Shown: in pieces, positions 1-7,021 of the stretch | How the letters are laid out: the number at the start of each line of letters is the position of its first letter | Numbering within the stretch: the first letter of the stretch is position 1 | NCBI GenBank assembly: GCA_049325575.1 | Contig: JBMOLK010000035.1 | Span: forward strand, 1 to 21,806 | From: JBMOLK01 sp049325575 | GTDB lineage: Bacteria; Bacillota; Clostridia; Acetivibrionales; Acetivibrionaceae | Direction: 5' to 3' | Length of the DNA: 21,806 nt | Program-made: the position numbers and the translations under genes | Notes under the pieces: model-generated | Database searches by the model: none | Told to the model about the DNA's origin: nothing | Seen by the model: only the letters and a program-made list of their open reading frames with translations

Positions 1-2
1 GT

Positions 3-1034
3 ATTTTAATAACTTCCATCCTCATTTGCGGGTGCAGCTATAACACTAATATCCCTCCAAAGGATGAAACAAATAGTTCTACTGGCGTTGAAGCAACACA
101 GGAAAAAGGAAAAGACCCTGATGATAGTGATGATATCTTTGATATAAGGGATATTGAAAGCTTTATCAAAAAAGCCGACTCCCTAAAAAATAGTTTTTCT
201 ACAGATATAAAGGATACAGTTATCGGAAAAAAAGGTGATACAGATATTTTAGAAATAAAGGAGAATTATACATTCACTCAAGTAATGGAAACAATGGGTG
301 AATACTTTACCGATAATGTTGCAGAACTGGAATTAAATAAAATACAGTTGGCTAATCTGAATGGAAGAATTGGTTTTATTGCTGCATCTGGAGAAAGTTA
401 TCCTTATCTGACAGAAGACTCCAGGTTTAAACTTCTGGTCGATGAAAAAGACACAAAGTTAATTGAGGTTGAGATGTCTACCGATTATGATGAAAACATT
501 AAAGTTTTATATATACTTGAAAAGTTTGATAATAATAAATGGAAAATAGTAAATCAGGTAAACTCTTCAGATAGCTTTGATAAGGAATTTACAAATAAAA
601 ACTGGCCGTATGTTAAAAGCTCGTCATATATGCAGGATAACAAGTTTGATTACAGCCCAAAACAAGTCATAGACGGCATGTGGGACACAGCGTGGGTTGA
701 AGCAGCTTCTGGCGATGGAATTGGTGAGTGGATAGAATTCAAATCCGATTCTGAACACAAGGCTGTTGGAATCAAATTAGTTAACGGTTATACAAAATCA
801 AAAGAATTGTACGAAAAAAACAATAGGGTCAAAAAAGTAAAAATTGAATTTTCCGATGGGAGTTCAATAATAAAAGACTTACAGGATGTTCCACCAGAGT
901 CTGGTATATCGACTTTCCAGGAAATATATTTCGGCAGAGTGGTTATAACCTCGTATATAAAGCTAACCATTTTAGATGTATATAAAGGCAGCAAATATGA
1001 TGATACATGTTTCTCTGAAATAAGAGTTTTTTAG
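3..1034 (+). CDS. Lipoprotein with C-terminal NADase-type glycan-binding domain, 5' truncated
   Basis: The frame is open from base 3, so the gene begins left of the window. The first visible residues, ILITSILICGC, look like the end of a lipoprotein signal peptide with a lipobox before the second Cys, so the mature protein would be anchored to the outer face of the membrane. A low-complexity acidic stretch (PDDSDDIFD) follows. A middle domain of about 150 residues is unrecognised. The last ~145 residues (from WPYVKSSSYM to SEIRVF) match the discoidin-like NADase-type glycan-binding domain: the DGMWDTAWVEAASGDGIGEW segment, NNRVKKVKIEFSDGS and the closing YIKLTILDVYKGSKYDDTCFSEI are typical. 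An in-frame ATG at 285 is not the true start because clear coding sequence lies upstream. The ligand is unknown; surface carbohydrate binding is inferred from the domain family. Confidence 0.8.
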   Translation: MLITSILICGCSYNTNIPPKDETNSSTGVEATQEKGKDPDDSDDIFDIRDIESFIKKADSLKNSFSTDIKDTVIGKKGDTDILEIKENYTFTQVMETMGEYFTDNVAELELNKIQLANLNGRIGFIAASGESYPYLTEDSRFKLLVDEKDTKLIEVEMSTDYDENIKVLYILEKFDNNKWKIVNQVNSSDSFDKEFTNKNWPYVKSSSYMQDNKFDYSPKQVIDGMWDTAWVEAASGDGIGEWIEFKSDSEHKAVGIKLVNGYTKSKELYEKNNRVKKVKIEFSDGSSIIKDLQDVPPESGISTFQEIYFGRVVITSYIKLTILDVYKGSKYDDTCFSEIRVF

Positions 1035-1079
1035 GATTGCATATAATATAATGATAAGCCCTGCTAATAAAAATACAAC

Positions 1080-1122
1080 AAAAAAATCCATACACGCCAA
1101 TTGCTTGGTAAGTCTGGATTTT
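1080..1122 (-). terminator. Intrinsic terminator of tRNA-Lys
   Basis: Read on the minus strand just past the tRNA 3' end, AAAATCCA (1122-1115) pairs with TGGATTTT (1090-1083). An inner CCAA/TTGG stem sits in the loop, and a T-rich tail follows. Confidence 0.55.
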
Positions 1123-1130
1123 AACTGTTT

Positions 1131-1206
1131 TGGTGAGCCATCCGCGACTCGAACGCGGGACACCATGATTAAAAGTCATGTGCTCTGCCAACTGAGCTAA
1201 TGGCCC
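1131..1206 (-). tRNA. tRNA-Lys (anticodon UUU)
   Basis: The minus strand folds as a complete tRNA of 76 nt including an encoded CCA. The acceptor stem GGGCCAT pairs with ATGGCTC, the D arm contains TAGCTCAGTTGGCAGAGCA, the anticodon stem is CATGA/TCATG around loop CTTTTAA (anticodon TTT, lysine), and the T arm carries GTTCGAGTC. All seven acceptor pairs are intact apart from one G-U. It is transcribed alone, with its own promoter-like site upstream and a terminator downstream. Confidence 0.95.
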
Positions 1207-1250
1207 ATATTCAATTTTTCAAGTAATTCTTTTCCGTCGCACAGTTATAT

Positions 1251-1280
1251 ATACTACAACAGAAACCATAGTTCTGTCAA
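1251..1280 (-). promoter_or_regulatory. Probable promoter of tRNA-Lys
   Basis: On the minus strand there is a perfect -35 TTGACA (1280-1275), an 18-bp spacer and a -10-like TAGTAT (1256-1251), about 45 nt upstream of the mature tRNA 5' end. It lies just past the purA terminator, which supports a separate transcription unit. Confidence 0.55.
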
Positions 1281-1290
1281 CTAATTTTTT

Positions 1291-1338
1291 AAAAAAAATA
1301 TATAAAACACTGCTTTAATTATTTCGGCAGTGTTTTAT
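1291..1338 (-). terminator. Intrinsic terminator of purA
   Basis: On the minus strand AAAACACTGC (1336-1327) pairs over 10 bp with GCAGTGTTTT (1313-1304), followed by a T-rich run including eight consecutive T. It begins about 12 bp after the purA stop. Confidence 0.85.
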
Positions 1339-1349
1339 GTTAATCCGGT

Positions 1350-2621
1350 TTATACAACTATTGTCTGTTCTCTCTCTTTTCCAACGCCAATCAGCTTGAC
1401 TTTAACTCCAACAATCTCTTCTATTCTCTTTAGATATTTCTTTGCATTCTCGGGTAGATCATCGAAAGTCCTCACATTCGATATGTCTATATCCCAGCCA
1501 TCAAATTCCTCGTATACCGGCACACACTCCTCAAGTTCTTTTAAACTGCAAGGGAAACTATAAGTTTCCTGCCCATTCTTTTTATAAGCAACACATAGCT
1601 TGATCTTTAGAAGCTTCCCTATTGTGTCAACGTGATTTATGGCCAACCCTGTAAGCCCGTTTACCCTGGCAGCATATCTTATCATAACTGCATCAAGCCA
1701 GCCACAACGTCTAGGCCTTCCAGTAGTTGTACCATACTCGAAACCAAGCTCCCTAATCCTGTCACCTATCTCATTACTCTGCTCTGTAGGGAATGGTCCG
1801 GCACCTACCCTTGATGTATAAGCCTTTAGAACACCATATACCTCATTTATATAAGTCGGCCCAACACCCGCACCTGTACAAACCCCGCCTGCTATTGGAT
1901 TTGAAGACGTAACATAAGGGTATGTTCCAAAATCAAGATCAAGAAATGTTGCTTGAGCGCCCTCAAACAGAATATTCTTACCTTCTTCTATTGCCTCAAA
2001 AATAATACTGTTAACGTCTGTAACATTATTTCTTAACTTTCCTGCATACTCAAGATATTCGGAAATTATCTGGTCTTCGTCCAGCTTCTGTCCACCATAA
2101 ACTTTTTCTATAATAAGGTTCTTAACCTCCAGATTTTCCTTAACCTTCTTGGCAAACAACTCTTCGTCTATAAGATCACACATCCTTATACCCGATCTTT
2201 CCGTTTTATCGGAATAACAAGGACCTATACCCCTTTTGGTAGTGCCTATGGAATTTTCCCCTCTGAATTTTTCCTGAAGCTCATCCAGGAGTTTATGATA
2301 TGGCATTATCACATGCGCTCTGTCACTTATAAAAAGTTTATCTGTACTTATTCCTTTTTCATTAAGCTTTCTTATCTCTTCCAACAATACAGCCGGGTCG
2401 ACAACAACGCCATTCCCTATAATGCACGTCTTACCTTCGTGCAGTATACCTGATGGTATAAGATGCAGTGCATATTTTACACCATTAGCTACTATTGTAT
2501 GTCCGGCATTGTTACCCCCTGAAAACCGTACTACTACATCAGAGGTTTCAGCCAGCATATCAATATACTTGCCTTTTCCCTCATCGCCCCACTGTGTACC
2601 TACAACTACTCTGGTAGCCAT
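1350..2621 (-). CDS. purA: Adenylosuccinate synthetase
   Basis: Cytoplasmic enzyme that condenses IMP and aspartate with GTP to give adenylosuccinate, the first committed step of AMP synthesis. At 423 residues it has the usual length. The N-terminal GTQWGDEGKGK loop (residues 8-18) binds GTP and holds the catalytic Asp. GTTKRGIGPCY (near residue 127) and TTTGRPRRCGWLDA (near 300) are the IMP- and aspartate-binding signatures. The ATG at 2621 follows GAGGAGGAA at about 7 nt. The gene stands alone: about 290 bp separate it from the next upstream gene, with two terminators in that gap, and it ends in its own terminator. No purine riboswitch or PurR-box palindrome was recognised upstream. Confidence 0.97.
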   Translation of the reverse strand: MATRVVVGTQWGDEGKGKYIDMLAETSDVVVRFSGGNNAGHTIVANGVKYALHLIPSGILHEGKTCIIGNGVVVDPAVLLEEIRKLNEKGISTDKLFISDRAHVIMPYHKLLDELQEKFRGENSIGTTKRGIGPCYSDKTERSGIRMCDLIDEELFAKKVKENLEVKNLIIEKVYGGQKLDEDQIISEYLEYAGKLRNNVTDVNSIIFEAIEEGKNILFEGAQATFLDLDFGTYPYVTSSNPIAGGVCTGAGVGPTYINEVYGVLKAYTSRVGAGPFPTEQSNEIGDRIRELGFEYGTTTGRPRRCGWLDAVMIRYAARVNGLTGLAINHVDTIGKLLKIKLCVAYKKNGQETYSFPCSLKELEECVPVYEEFDGWDIDISNVRTFDDLPENAKKYLKRIEEIVGVKVKLIGVGKEREQTIVV

Positions 2622-2794
2622 CCTACCATTCCTCCTCTTTTCGGAAGGCAGACCACAAATAAATAGATTTTAATGGTACTGCAAAATTCCTTTTTTTTAA
2701 GCAACATCTAAATTATAACTTCAAAACCTGTCAAATACAATATAAACCTTATAATATAATCATATCAAAAAACAAACTTAAAAACAATAAAAAC

Positions 2795-2830
2795 CCGAAC
2801 ATTTGAAAGAAAAAACACAGAAATGTTCGG
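2795..2830 (-). terminator. Second terminator hairpin downstream of the DUF1858 gene
   Basis: A perfect 10-bp stem, CCGAACATTT (2795-2804) with AAATGTTCGG (2821-2830). On the minus strand it is followed by GTTTTTATTGTTTTT. It lies directly after another hairpin at 2842-2870, so the minus-strand transcript meets two terminators in a row before the purA upstream region. Confidence 0.65.
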
Positions 2831-2841
2831 ATATTTTATAA

Positions 2842-2870
2842 AAAAATAAGACATCGTCTGTCTTATTTTT
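2842..2870 (-). terminator. First terminator hairpin downstream of the DUF1858 gene
   Basis: A perfect 12-bp stem, AAAAATAAGACA (2842-2853) with TGTCTTATTTTT (2859-2870), 5-nt loop. The A-rich and T-rich flanks would make it work in either direction; its likely job is to end the 2913-3125 transcript on the minus strand. Confidence 0.75.
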
Positions 2871-2912
2871 AAAGTTACAAGGTATTTTTTTATAAGTTAA
2901 ATATATCCAATA

Positions 2913-3125
2913 TCAAGCCTGTTCCTTACCAGCAAGATAGTCGTTTAATTCCTTAACAAGCTTATCGGCATCTATACCATGAATAGCACATGCATCTTCA
3001 ATGCTTTCGCCGGAAGAAGACGGACAACCCAAACAATGCATACCATTATTAAGGAAAATAGGAGCTGTCCCCCTGTCCAATCTTAATACATCAGATATGA
3101 TAGTCTCTTTAGTAACTTTACTCAT
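2913..3125 (-). CDS. DUF1858 (hybrid-cluster-protein-associated) redox disulfide protein
   Basis: A 70-residue cytoplasmic protein that is essentially one DUF1858 domain. It shows the TKETIISDVLRLDRGTAPIFLNNGM start, a CLGC pair (residues 32-35) and a further Cys in SIEDAC, followed by a short helix (ADKLVKELNDYL). Family members carry a CxxC disulfide thought to be redox-active; the partner is unknown. GGGAGGGAAAGGC precedes the ATG at 3125. It lies 112 bp downstream of the fumarase beta subunit on the same strand. A TATAAT hexamer in that gap (3182-3177) lacks a convincing -35, so either its own promoter or read-through from the fumarase genes is possible. Two terminators follow. Confidence 0.85.
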   Translation of the reverse strand: MSKVTKETIISDVLRLDRGTAPIFLNNGMHCLGCPSSSGESIEDACAIHGIDADKLVKELNDYLAGKEQA

Positions 3126-3237
3126 GCCTTTCCCTCCCTACTTTTTGTGTAATCAATAACACTTTCATTCGAGTTTATTATACACTAATACTTATTAAAA
3201 ATATACCCTAAAATTTAGAATTAAAATCTGTATACGT

Positions 3238-3792
3238 TTAAAAATTTAATTTGAATTTTTCCCTACCCAATTTATATAAATCATTGCCAAAACTGTCGAT
3301 AATAACAGTAACAGGAAAATCTTTTACAGTTAACTTTCTTATTGCTTCAGCCCCAAGCTCTGGAAAAGCTATCAATTCTTCATTAATTATAGCCTGGGCA
3401 ATGAGAGCACCAGCACCGCCTATTGCACCAAAGTAAACAGCCCCATACTTTTTCATTGAAGATACAACGGCATCACTCCTAAGGCCTTTTCCTATCATAC
3501 CGTTGAGCCCAAGCTCTATCAATTTTGGTGCATACGCATCCATTCTGCTGCTCGTTGTGGGACCTGCGGAGCCTATAACCTCACCGGATCTTGCCGGACA
3601 AGGACCCACGTAATAAATTATCTGGCCTCTTAAGTCGAAAGGAAGGCTTTTTCCTTCATTGATCAAATTTATCATCTTCTTATGCGCCGCATCCCTTGCC
3701 GCATATACAACTCCACTAATGTTAACAATATCCCCTGCTCTAAACTCCCTGATAATTTCCTTGGTTAACGGAGTCTCGATTGAATATTTCAT
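3238..3792 (-). CDS. Fe-S type fumarate/tartrate hydro-lyase, beta subunit
   Basis: Beta subunit (184 residues) of a two-subunit class I hydro-lyase that adds or removes water, most often fumarate to malate. It contains YVGPCPARSGEVIGSAGPTTSSRMD (residues 61-85), the active-site loop with Thr/Ser and Arg that binds the substrate carboxylates. Residues R33 and H37 lie in ARDAAHKK, also a family motif. In E. coli FumA this is the C-terminal part of one long chain; here alpha and beta are separate genes, as is usual in Clostridia. The start at 3792 is preceded by AAGGGTGG at 6 nt. It follows the alpha gene by 36 bp, so the two are co-transcribed. Sequence alone cannot separate fumarase from L-tartrate dehydratase. 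Confidence 0.92.
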   Translation of the reverse strand: MKYSIETPLTKEIIREFRAGDIVNISGVVYAARDAAHKKMINLINEGKSLPFDLRGQIIYYVGPCPARSGEVIGSAGPTTSSRMDAYAPKLIELGLNGMIGKGLRSDAVVSSMKKYGAVYFGAIGGAGALIAQAIINEELIAFPELGAEAIRKLTVKDFPVTVIIDSFGNDLYKLGREKFKLNF

Positions 3793-3828
3793 TCATTACC
3801 ACCCTTTACATTTGTTGATAAAAAAGCA

Positions 3829-4671
3829 CTAAATAACAATCTCTGAATGCCTTGTAGCATGGCAGCTTACGTTAACGGCTACCGGAAGCCCTGCAATATG
3901 CGTAGGGAACACTTCGATATTAACAGCCAATGCCGTTACCTTCCCTCCAAGTCCTGATGGACCTATACCTAAATTGTTTATACTATCAAGCATTTCTCTC
4001 TCAAGTTCTTTTACATAAGCTATGTCACTTCCTGTATCAATCGGCCTCAACAAAGCTTTCTTGGCCAAAAGTGCAGCCTTCTCCATTGTACCGCCTATAC
4101 CTACCCCTACAACTATAGGCGGACAAGGATTAGGTCCCGCCCTGTCAATAGTCTCTAATACAAAATTCTTTATTCCTTCCAGACCGTCAGAAGGCTTCAA
4201 CATTTTAAGCGCACTCATATTCTCGCTGCCAAAGCCTTTGGGGGCAACAGTTATCTTAACATTCTCACCGTCAACAATATTATAGTGAATTATTGCAGGA
4301 GTATTATCATTGGTATTTACCCTATGCACAGGATCCCTCACCACTGACTTTCTTAAGTAGCCCTTCTCATACCCTCTTCTAACTCCTTCATTAACTGCAT
4401 CAGTCAGGCTTCCACCGGTTATATGTACGTCCTGACCAATATCCAAAAAGACAACTGTCATTCCTGTATCCTGGCATATAGCCATCTTTTTTTCTTTTGC
4501 CAGGGAAGCATTCTCAATAATTTTATTGAGAATGTCTGTTCCGATTTCAGACTCTTCAACCTCCAAACTTTTATTGAGACCTGCAAGTATATCGTCATTT
4601 AAGTAATAATTTGAGTCAATACAAAGCTTCTCAACGGCTTCTACTATCTTATCAATATGAATAGTCCTCAT
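3829..4671 (-). CDS. Fe-S type fumarate/tartrate hydro-lyase, alpha subunit
   Basis: Alpha subunit (280 residues) that carries the [4Fe-4S] cluster of a class I fumarase or tartrate dehydratase. The three expected Cys ligands are present: C66 in AICQDTG, C183 in GPNPCPPIVVGVGIGG and C270 in NVSCHATRHSEIV, the last near the C terminus as usual for split enzymes. I chose the ATG at 4671 (MRTIHID). An in-frame ATG at 4683 overlaps the GGAGG ribosome binding site that sits 5 nt before 4671, so it is a poor start. Such enzymes are oxygen-sensitive, which fits an anaerobe. The beta subunit follows 36 bp downstream. No promoter was recognised upstream. Confidence 0.92.
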   Translation of the reverse strand: MRTIHIDKIVEAVEKLCIDSNYYLNDDILAGLNKSLEVEESEIGTDILNKIIENASLAKEKKMAICQDTGMTVVFLDIGQDVHITGGSLTDAVNEGVRRGYEKGYLRKSVVRDPVHRVNTNDNTPAIIHYNIVDGENVKITVAPKGFGSENMSALKMLKPSDGLEGIKNFVLETIDRAGPNPCPPIVVGVGIGGTMEKAALLAKKALLRPIDTGSDIAYVKELEREMLDSINNLGIGPSGLGGKVTALAVNIEVFPTHIAGLPVAVNVSCHATRHSEIVI

Positions 4672-5148
4672 ATTATCCTCCAACTCCTGTATCCTTTCTT
4701 AAAAAGAACCACTGCTACCTATTTCAAAAACTAAATATTTCATATGACTGACAATTCAATTCTAGTACACCAAAACTTAATTTGCAAGATTTAGACTTGG
4801 CACAGAAACATATTTTATAGAAAAAATGATAAAGAAACCATAGGACTTTTTTTATTATCTTTGATATAATAAAGTAGTGGGATCAATTAACATAAAATAG
4901 TCTTTAAAGACCCTATGCATCATCAGACTTGAATACTTTTGAAAAACTATTATTTTTACTAATGAATGTTATGCTTTATTTATTATTAATTACTTTAAGC
5001 AAGTGTTAATAAACAAAGGTTTTATAATTTGTTTAGATTCGATATGGCAAACTTTACTACTTAAGGCAAGTGTGTTAATATTACCTTTGAATTTTGAAAT
5101 ATTAAGGTAATCATTAGTTACGGCATCATAAGAAAGGGGTTTTTAAGC
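4672..5148. other. Intergenic region between divergent genes, with repeats
   Basis: About 475 AT-rich bases with no convincing ORF. They must hold the promoters of the minus-strand fumarase genes and of the plus-strand stress-protein gene. Visible elements are a palindrome GTCTTTAAAGAC near 4901, an imperfect direct repeat (about 4992-5011 and 5059-5080, sharing the words GCAAGTG and GTTAATA), and an 8-bp inverted repeat ATTACCTT (5080-5087)/AAGGTAAT (5104-5111) just before the stress-protein ribosome binding site. Two TATAAT hexamers (4865-4870, 5023-5028) lack good -35 partners. I see no RNA gene. Confidence 0.5.
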
Positions 5149-5541
5149 TTGAGTTCTCCTAATAATATTCTGGTTTGTGTAACACAACAAATTACTTGTG
5201 AAAGACTAATTCTAAAAGCTGCAGATTTAAGAAACGAGCTAAAAGCTGAACTCTTTGTAATACATGTTGCAAAAAATGAATGGAACTTTTTAGACAACAT
5301 TAAAGAAGGAGAAGCACTTGAGTACCTTTTTAGAATATCCAAATCGGTGGGCGCCAACTTGTCGGTGCTTAAGTCGGATGATATTGTACAAACGATAGTA
5401 GACTTTGCAAGAGAAAACAGGATAAAACATATAGTAATGGGTGAGTCTCCAAACGATCACAAGGAAAACAACTTTTATAACGAGCTTAAAGGTTTATTAA
5501 GCAATGTTGAAATCCATGTAGTGCCCCAGGTCGAAATTTGA
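5149..5541 (+). CDS. Universal stress protein (KdpD Usp-like domain)
   Basis: A 130-residue single-domain protein of the Usp superfamily, an alpha/beta nucleotide-binding-type fold. NNILVCVTQQ near the start, ERLILKAADLRNELKAELFVIHV, the DDIVQTIVDFARENRIKHIVMGES block and the closing VEIHVVPQ most resemble the stand-alone version of the Usp domain found in the potassium sensor KdpD. The classic Usp ATP-binding G-2x-G-9x-G(S/T) motif is not evident. The start is TTG at 5149; AAAGGGG lies about 9 nt upstream and no better start is present. No kdp genes are nearby, so the function is open. It is followed by 190 bp and then HU on the same strand. Confidence 0.82.
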   Translation: MSSPNNILVCVTQQITCERLILKAADLRNELKAELFVIHVAKNEWNFLDNIKEGEALEYLFRISKSVGANLSVLKSDDIVQTIVDFARENRIKHIVMGESPNDHKENNFYNELKGLLSNVEIHVVPQVEI

Positions 5542-5671
5542 TGAACCTGCCCAAACTGTGCATTATTAAGGTTTTGACGCAATATTATACACTAAAGCAT
5601 ATTAATTCGCAACTAAAATTTAACTTTTTTCAAAAAAAGTTGCATCAAACCACTAATTTATCGTTAATTGC

Positions 5672-5700
5672 TTGACTTTACACAATTTTCATTATAAAAT
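5672..5700 (+). promoter_or_regulatory. Probable sigma-A promoter of the HU gene
   Basis: TTGACT (5672-5677), a 17-bp spacer and TAAAAT (5695-5700), each one base from consensus, about 30 bp before the HU start codon. An overlapping TATAAA (5693-5698) would give a 15-bp spacer. Confidence 0.65.
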
Positions 5701-5733
5701 AATGTCGAATTCCAAATATAGGAGGTTGTGTAC

Positions 5734-6009
5734 ATGAATAAAACAGAATTAGTAAACTCAATTGCTTCCAAATCAGGTTTGAACAAAAAGAACAGTGAAG
5801 CTGCTTTAAACGCTTTAATTGCATCTGTTGAAGAGACATTAAAAAAAGGTGAAAAAGTTGTTCTTGTTGGTTTTGGTACTTTTGAAGTTAGACAAAGAGC
5901 TGCTAGAAAGGGAAGAAACCCTCAAACCAAAAAAGAGATCACAATCCCCGCATCAAAGGCTCCTGTATTCAAAGCAGGTAAAGGATTAAAAGATATCATC
6001 AATAAGTAA
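5734..6009 (+). CDS. hup: DNA-binding protein HU
   Basis: A 91-residue histone-like protein that binds and bends DNA without sequence preference as a dimer, compacting the nucleoid. It has the full HU pattern: MNKTELVNSIASKSGL helix, the GEKVVLVGFGTFEVRQRAAR core, the GRNPQT DNA-binding arm (the proline intercalates in HU/IHF proteins) and VFKAGKGLKDIIN at the end. I chose the ATG at 5734, 8 nt after GGAGG; an in-frame GTG at 5728 is only 2 nt from that site. It is monocistronic, with a good promoter and a strong terminator shared with the convergent spo0A. Confidence 0.97.
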   Translation: MNKTELVNSIASKSGLNKKNSEAALNALIASVEETLKKGEKVVLVGFGTFEVRQRAARKGRNPQTKKEITIPASKAPVFKAGKGLKDIINK

Positions 6010-6019
6010 TTAATTAAAA

Positions 6020-6065
6020 ATAAAATATTAAAGTCCTGCCGGAAGGCAGGACTTTAATATTTTAT
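6020..6065. terminator. Bidirectional terminator between HU and spo0A
   Basis: A very long perfect hairpin: 20-21 bp (arms 6020-6040 and 6045-6065) with GC-rich AGTCCTGCC/GGCAGGACT at the top, a GGAA loop, and A/T-rich lower stem giving U runs on both strands. It lies 11 bp after the HU stop and 13 bp after the spo0A stop. Confidence 0.9.
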
Positions 6066-6077
6066 CAAGGCTAATCT

Positions 6078-6890
6078 TTATTGCCTTATACCCATGGCAA
6101 TCCTGATTTTATCAGCCATCATAGCTATACATTCCGAATTGGTAGACTTTCCCTTGTTATAATTAATTGTATAGCCAAACAACGAGTCTATGGTATCCGG
6201 ATTTCCCCTTGCCCAGGCACTTTCAATGGCATTTCTTATTGCTCTTTCCACCTTCTGTGGAGTAGTATTAAACTTTTCAGCTACAGCCGGGTACAATGTC
6301 TTTGTAACAGAGCTGAAGACCTTGGAATTCTTGACAGTTTGAATTATAGCCTCACGCAGGTATTGGTATCCAGCCATATGTGGAGGAATACCAACCTCAT
6401 GCATCAAATTTGTAACTTCAACCTCAATATCATAAGTACGGTCCACATTATCGCTGCTGATAGGTTCGGGATTCTTTGTTACCGGCTTGTATGAAAATGC
6501 AGTCAGGTACTTTTCCTGATAAAGCTGTCTTATTCTAGTAACCAAAACCTCAACATCGAAGGGCTTGATTATATAGTATTCTGCTCCAAGTGCAACAGCC
6601 CTTTGGATAAATATATCCTGCCCTATTGCCGAAAGCATTATAAACATGGGCCTTCGTTCCAACTGCATTATAGAGAGTTTTTCCAATACTCCCAAGCCAT
6701 CCAGATTTGGCATTATAATATCAAGTACCACAACCTCGGGTTTAAGTGATACAATCATCTCAATAGCTTTTAAACCATCAGGTGCAATCCCGACTACTTT
6801 AATGTCTTCATACTGGTCCATATAGTCTTTTAACAAGTCTGCGAACTCTGCATTGTCGTCAGCAATTAAAACAGTAAGCTCACCTTTCAT
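6078..6890 (-). CDS. spo0A: Sporulation master regulator Spo0A
   Basis: Response regulator that, when phosphorylated, switches the cell into sporulation by binding 0A boxes. It is 270 residues from the ATG at 6890. The receiver domain has the acidic pair D11-D12, phospho-acceptor D57 in VVVLDIIMP, S87 and K109 (IIKPFD). A linker is followed by the Spo0A C-terminal DNA-binding domain from about residue 150, including the near-invariant HMAGYQYLREAI and TTPQKVERAIRNAIESAW recognition region. Upstream in-frame ATGs at 6956 and 6908 would add an atypical N terminus. The 6890 start has GGCGG 8 nt before it and gives the family length. Many Firmicutes have spoIVB just upstream; here the upstream neighbour is aroA. 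About 130 bp separate the two and no terminator is evident between them. Confidence 0.97.
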   Translation of the reverse strand: MKGELTVLIADDNAEFADLLKDYMDQYEDIKVVGIAPDGLKAIEMIVSLKPEVVVLDIIMPNLDGLGVLEKLSIMQLERRPMFIMLSAIGQDIFIQRAVALGAEYYIIKPFDVEVLVTRIRQLYQEKYLTAFSYKPVTKNPEPISSDNVDRTYDIEVEVTNLMHEVGIPPHMAGYQYLREAIIQTVKNSKVFSSVTKTLYPAVAEKFNTTPQKVERAIRNAIESAWARGNPDTIDSLFGYTINYNKGKSTNSECIAMMADKIRIAMGIRQ

Positions 6891-7021
6891 TTTATATTCC
6901 GCCTTCATTACATAAAAATTTAACAAATAGTATCTCTGGATATTTATATACTTCAATTAAATCTATATTTTACATTATAATATAAAATCCAATAAAAAAA
7001 TACTAATTTTTTCAAATTTCA

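Noticed and set aside
285..1034. ATG at 285 as the start of the first gene
   Set aside because: The same frame is open to base 3 and encodes a lipobox and protein-like sequence upstream; there is no ribosome binding site at 285.
2712..2734. TTGACA and TATAAT upstream of purA as its promoter
   Set aside because: The spacing is only 11 bp, too short for sigma-A; each hexamer lacks a proper partner.
5149..5541. Full KdpD sensor kinase
   Set aside because: Only the Usp-like domain is present; there are no KdpD N-terminal, membrane or kinase domains and no kdp neighbours.
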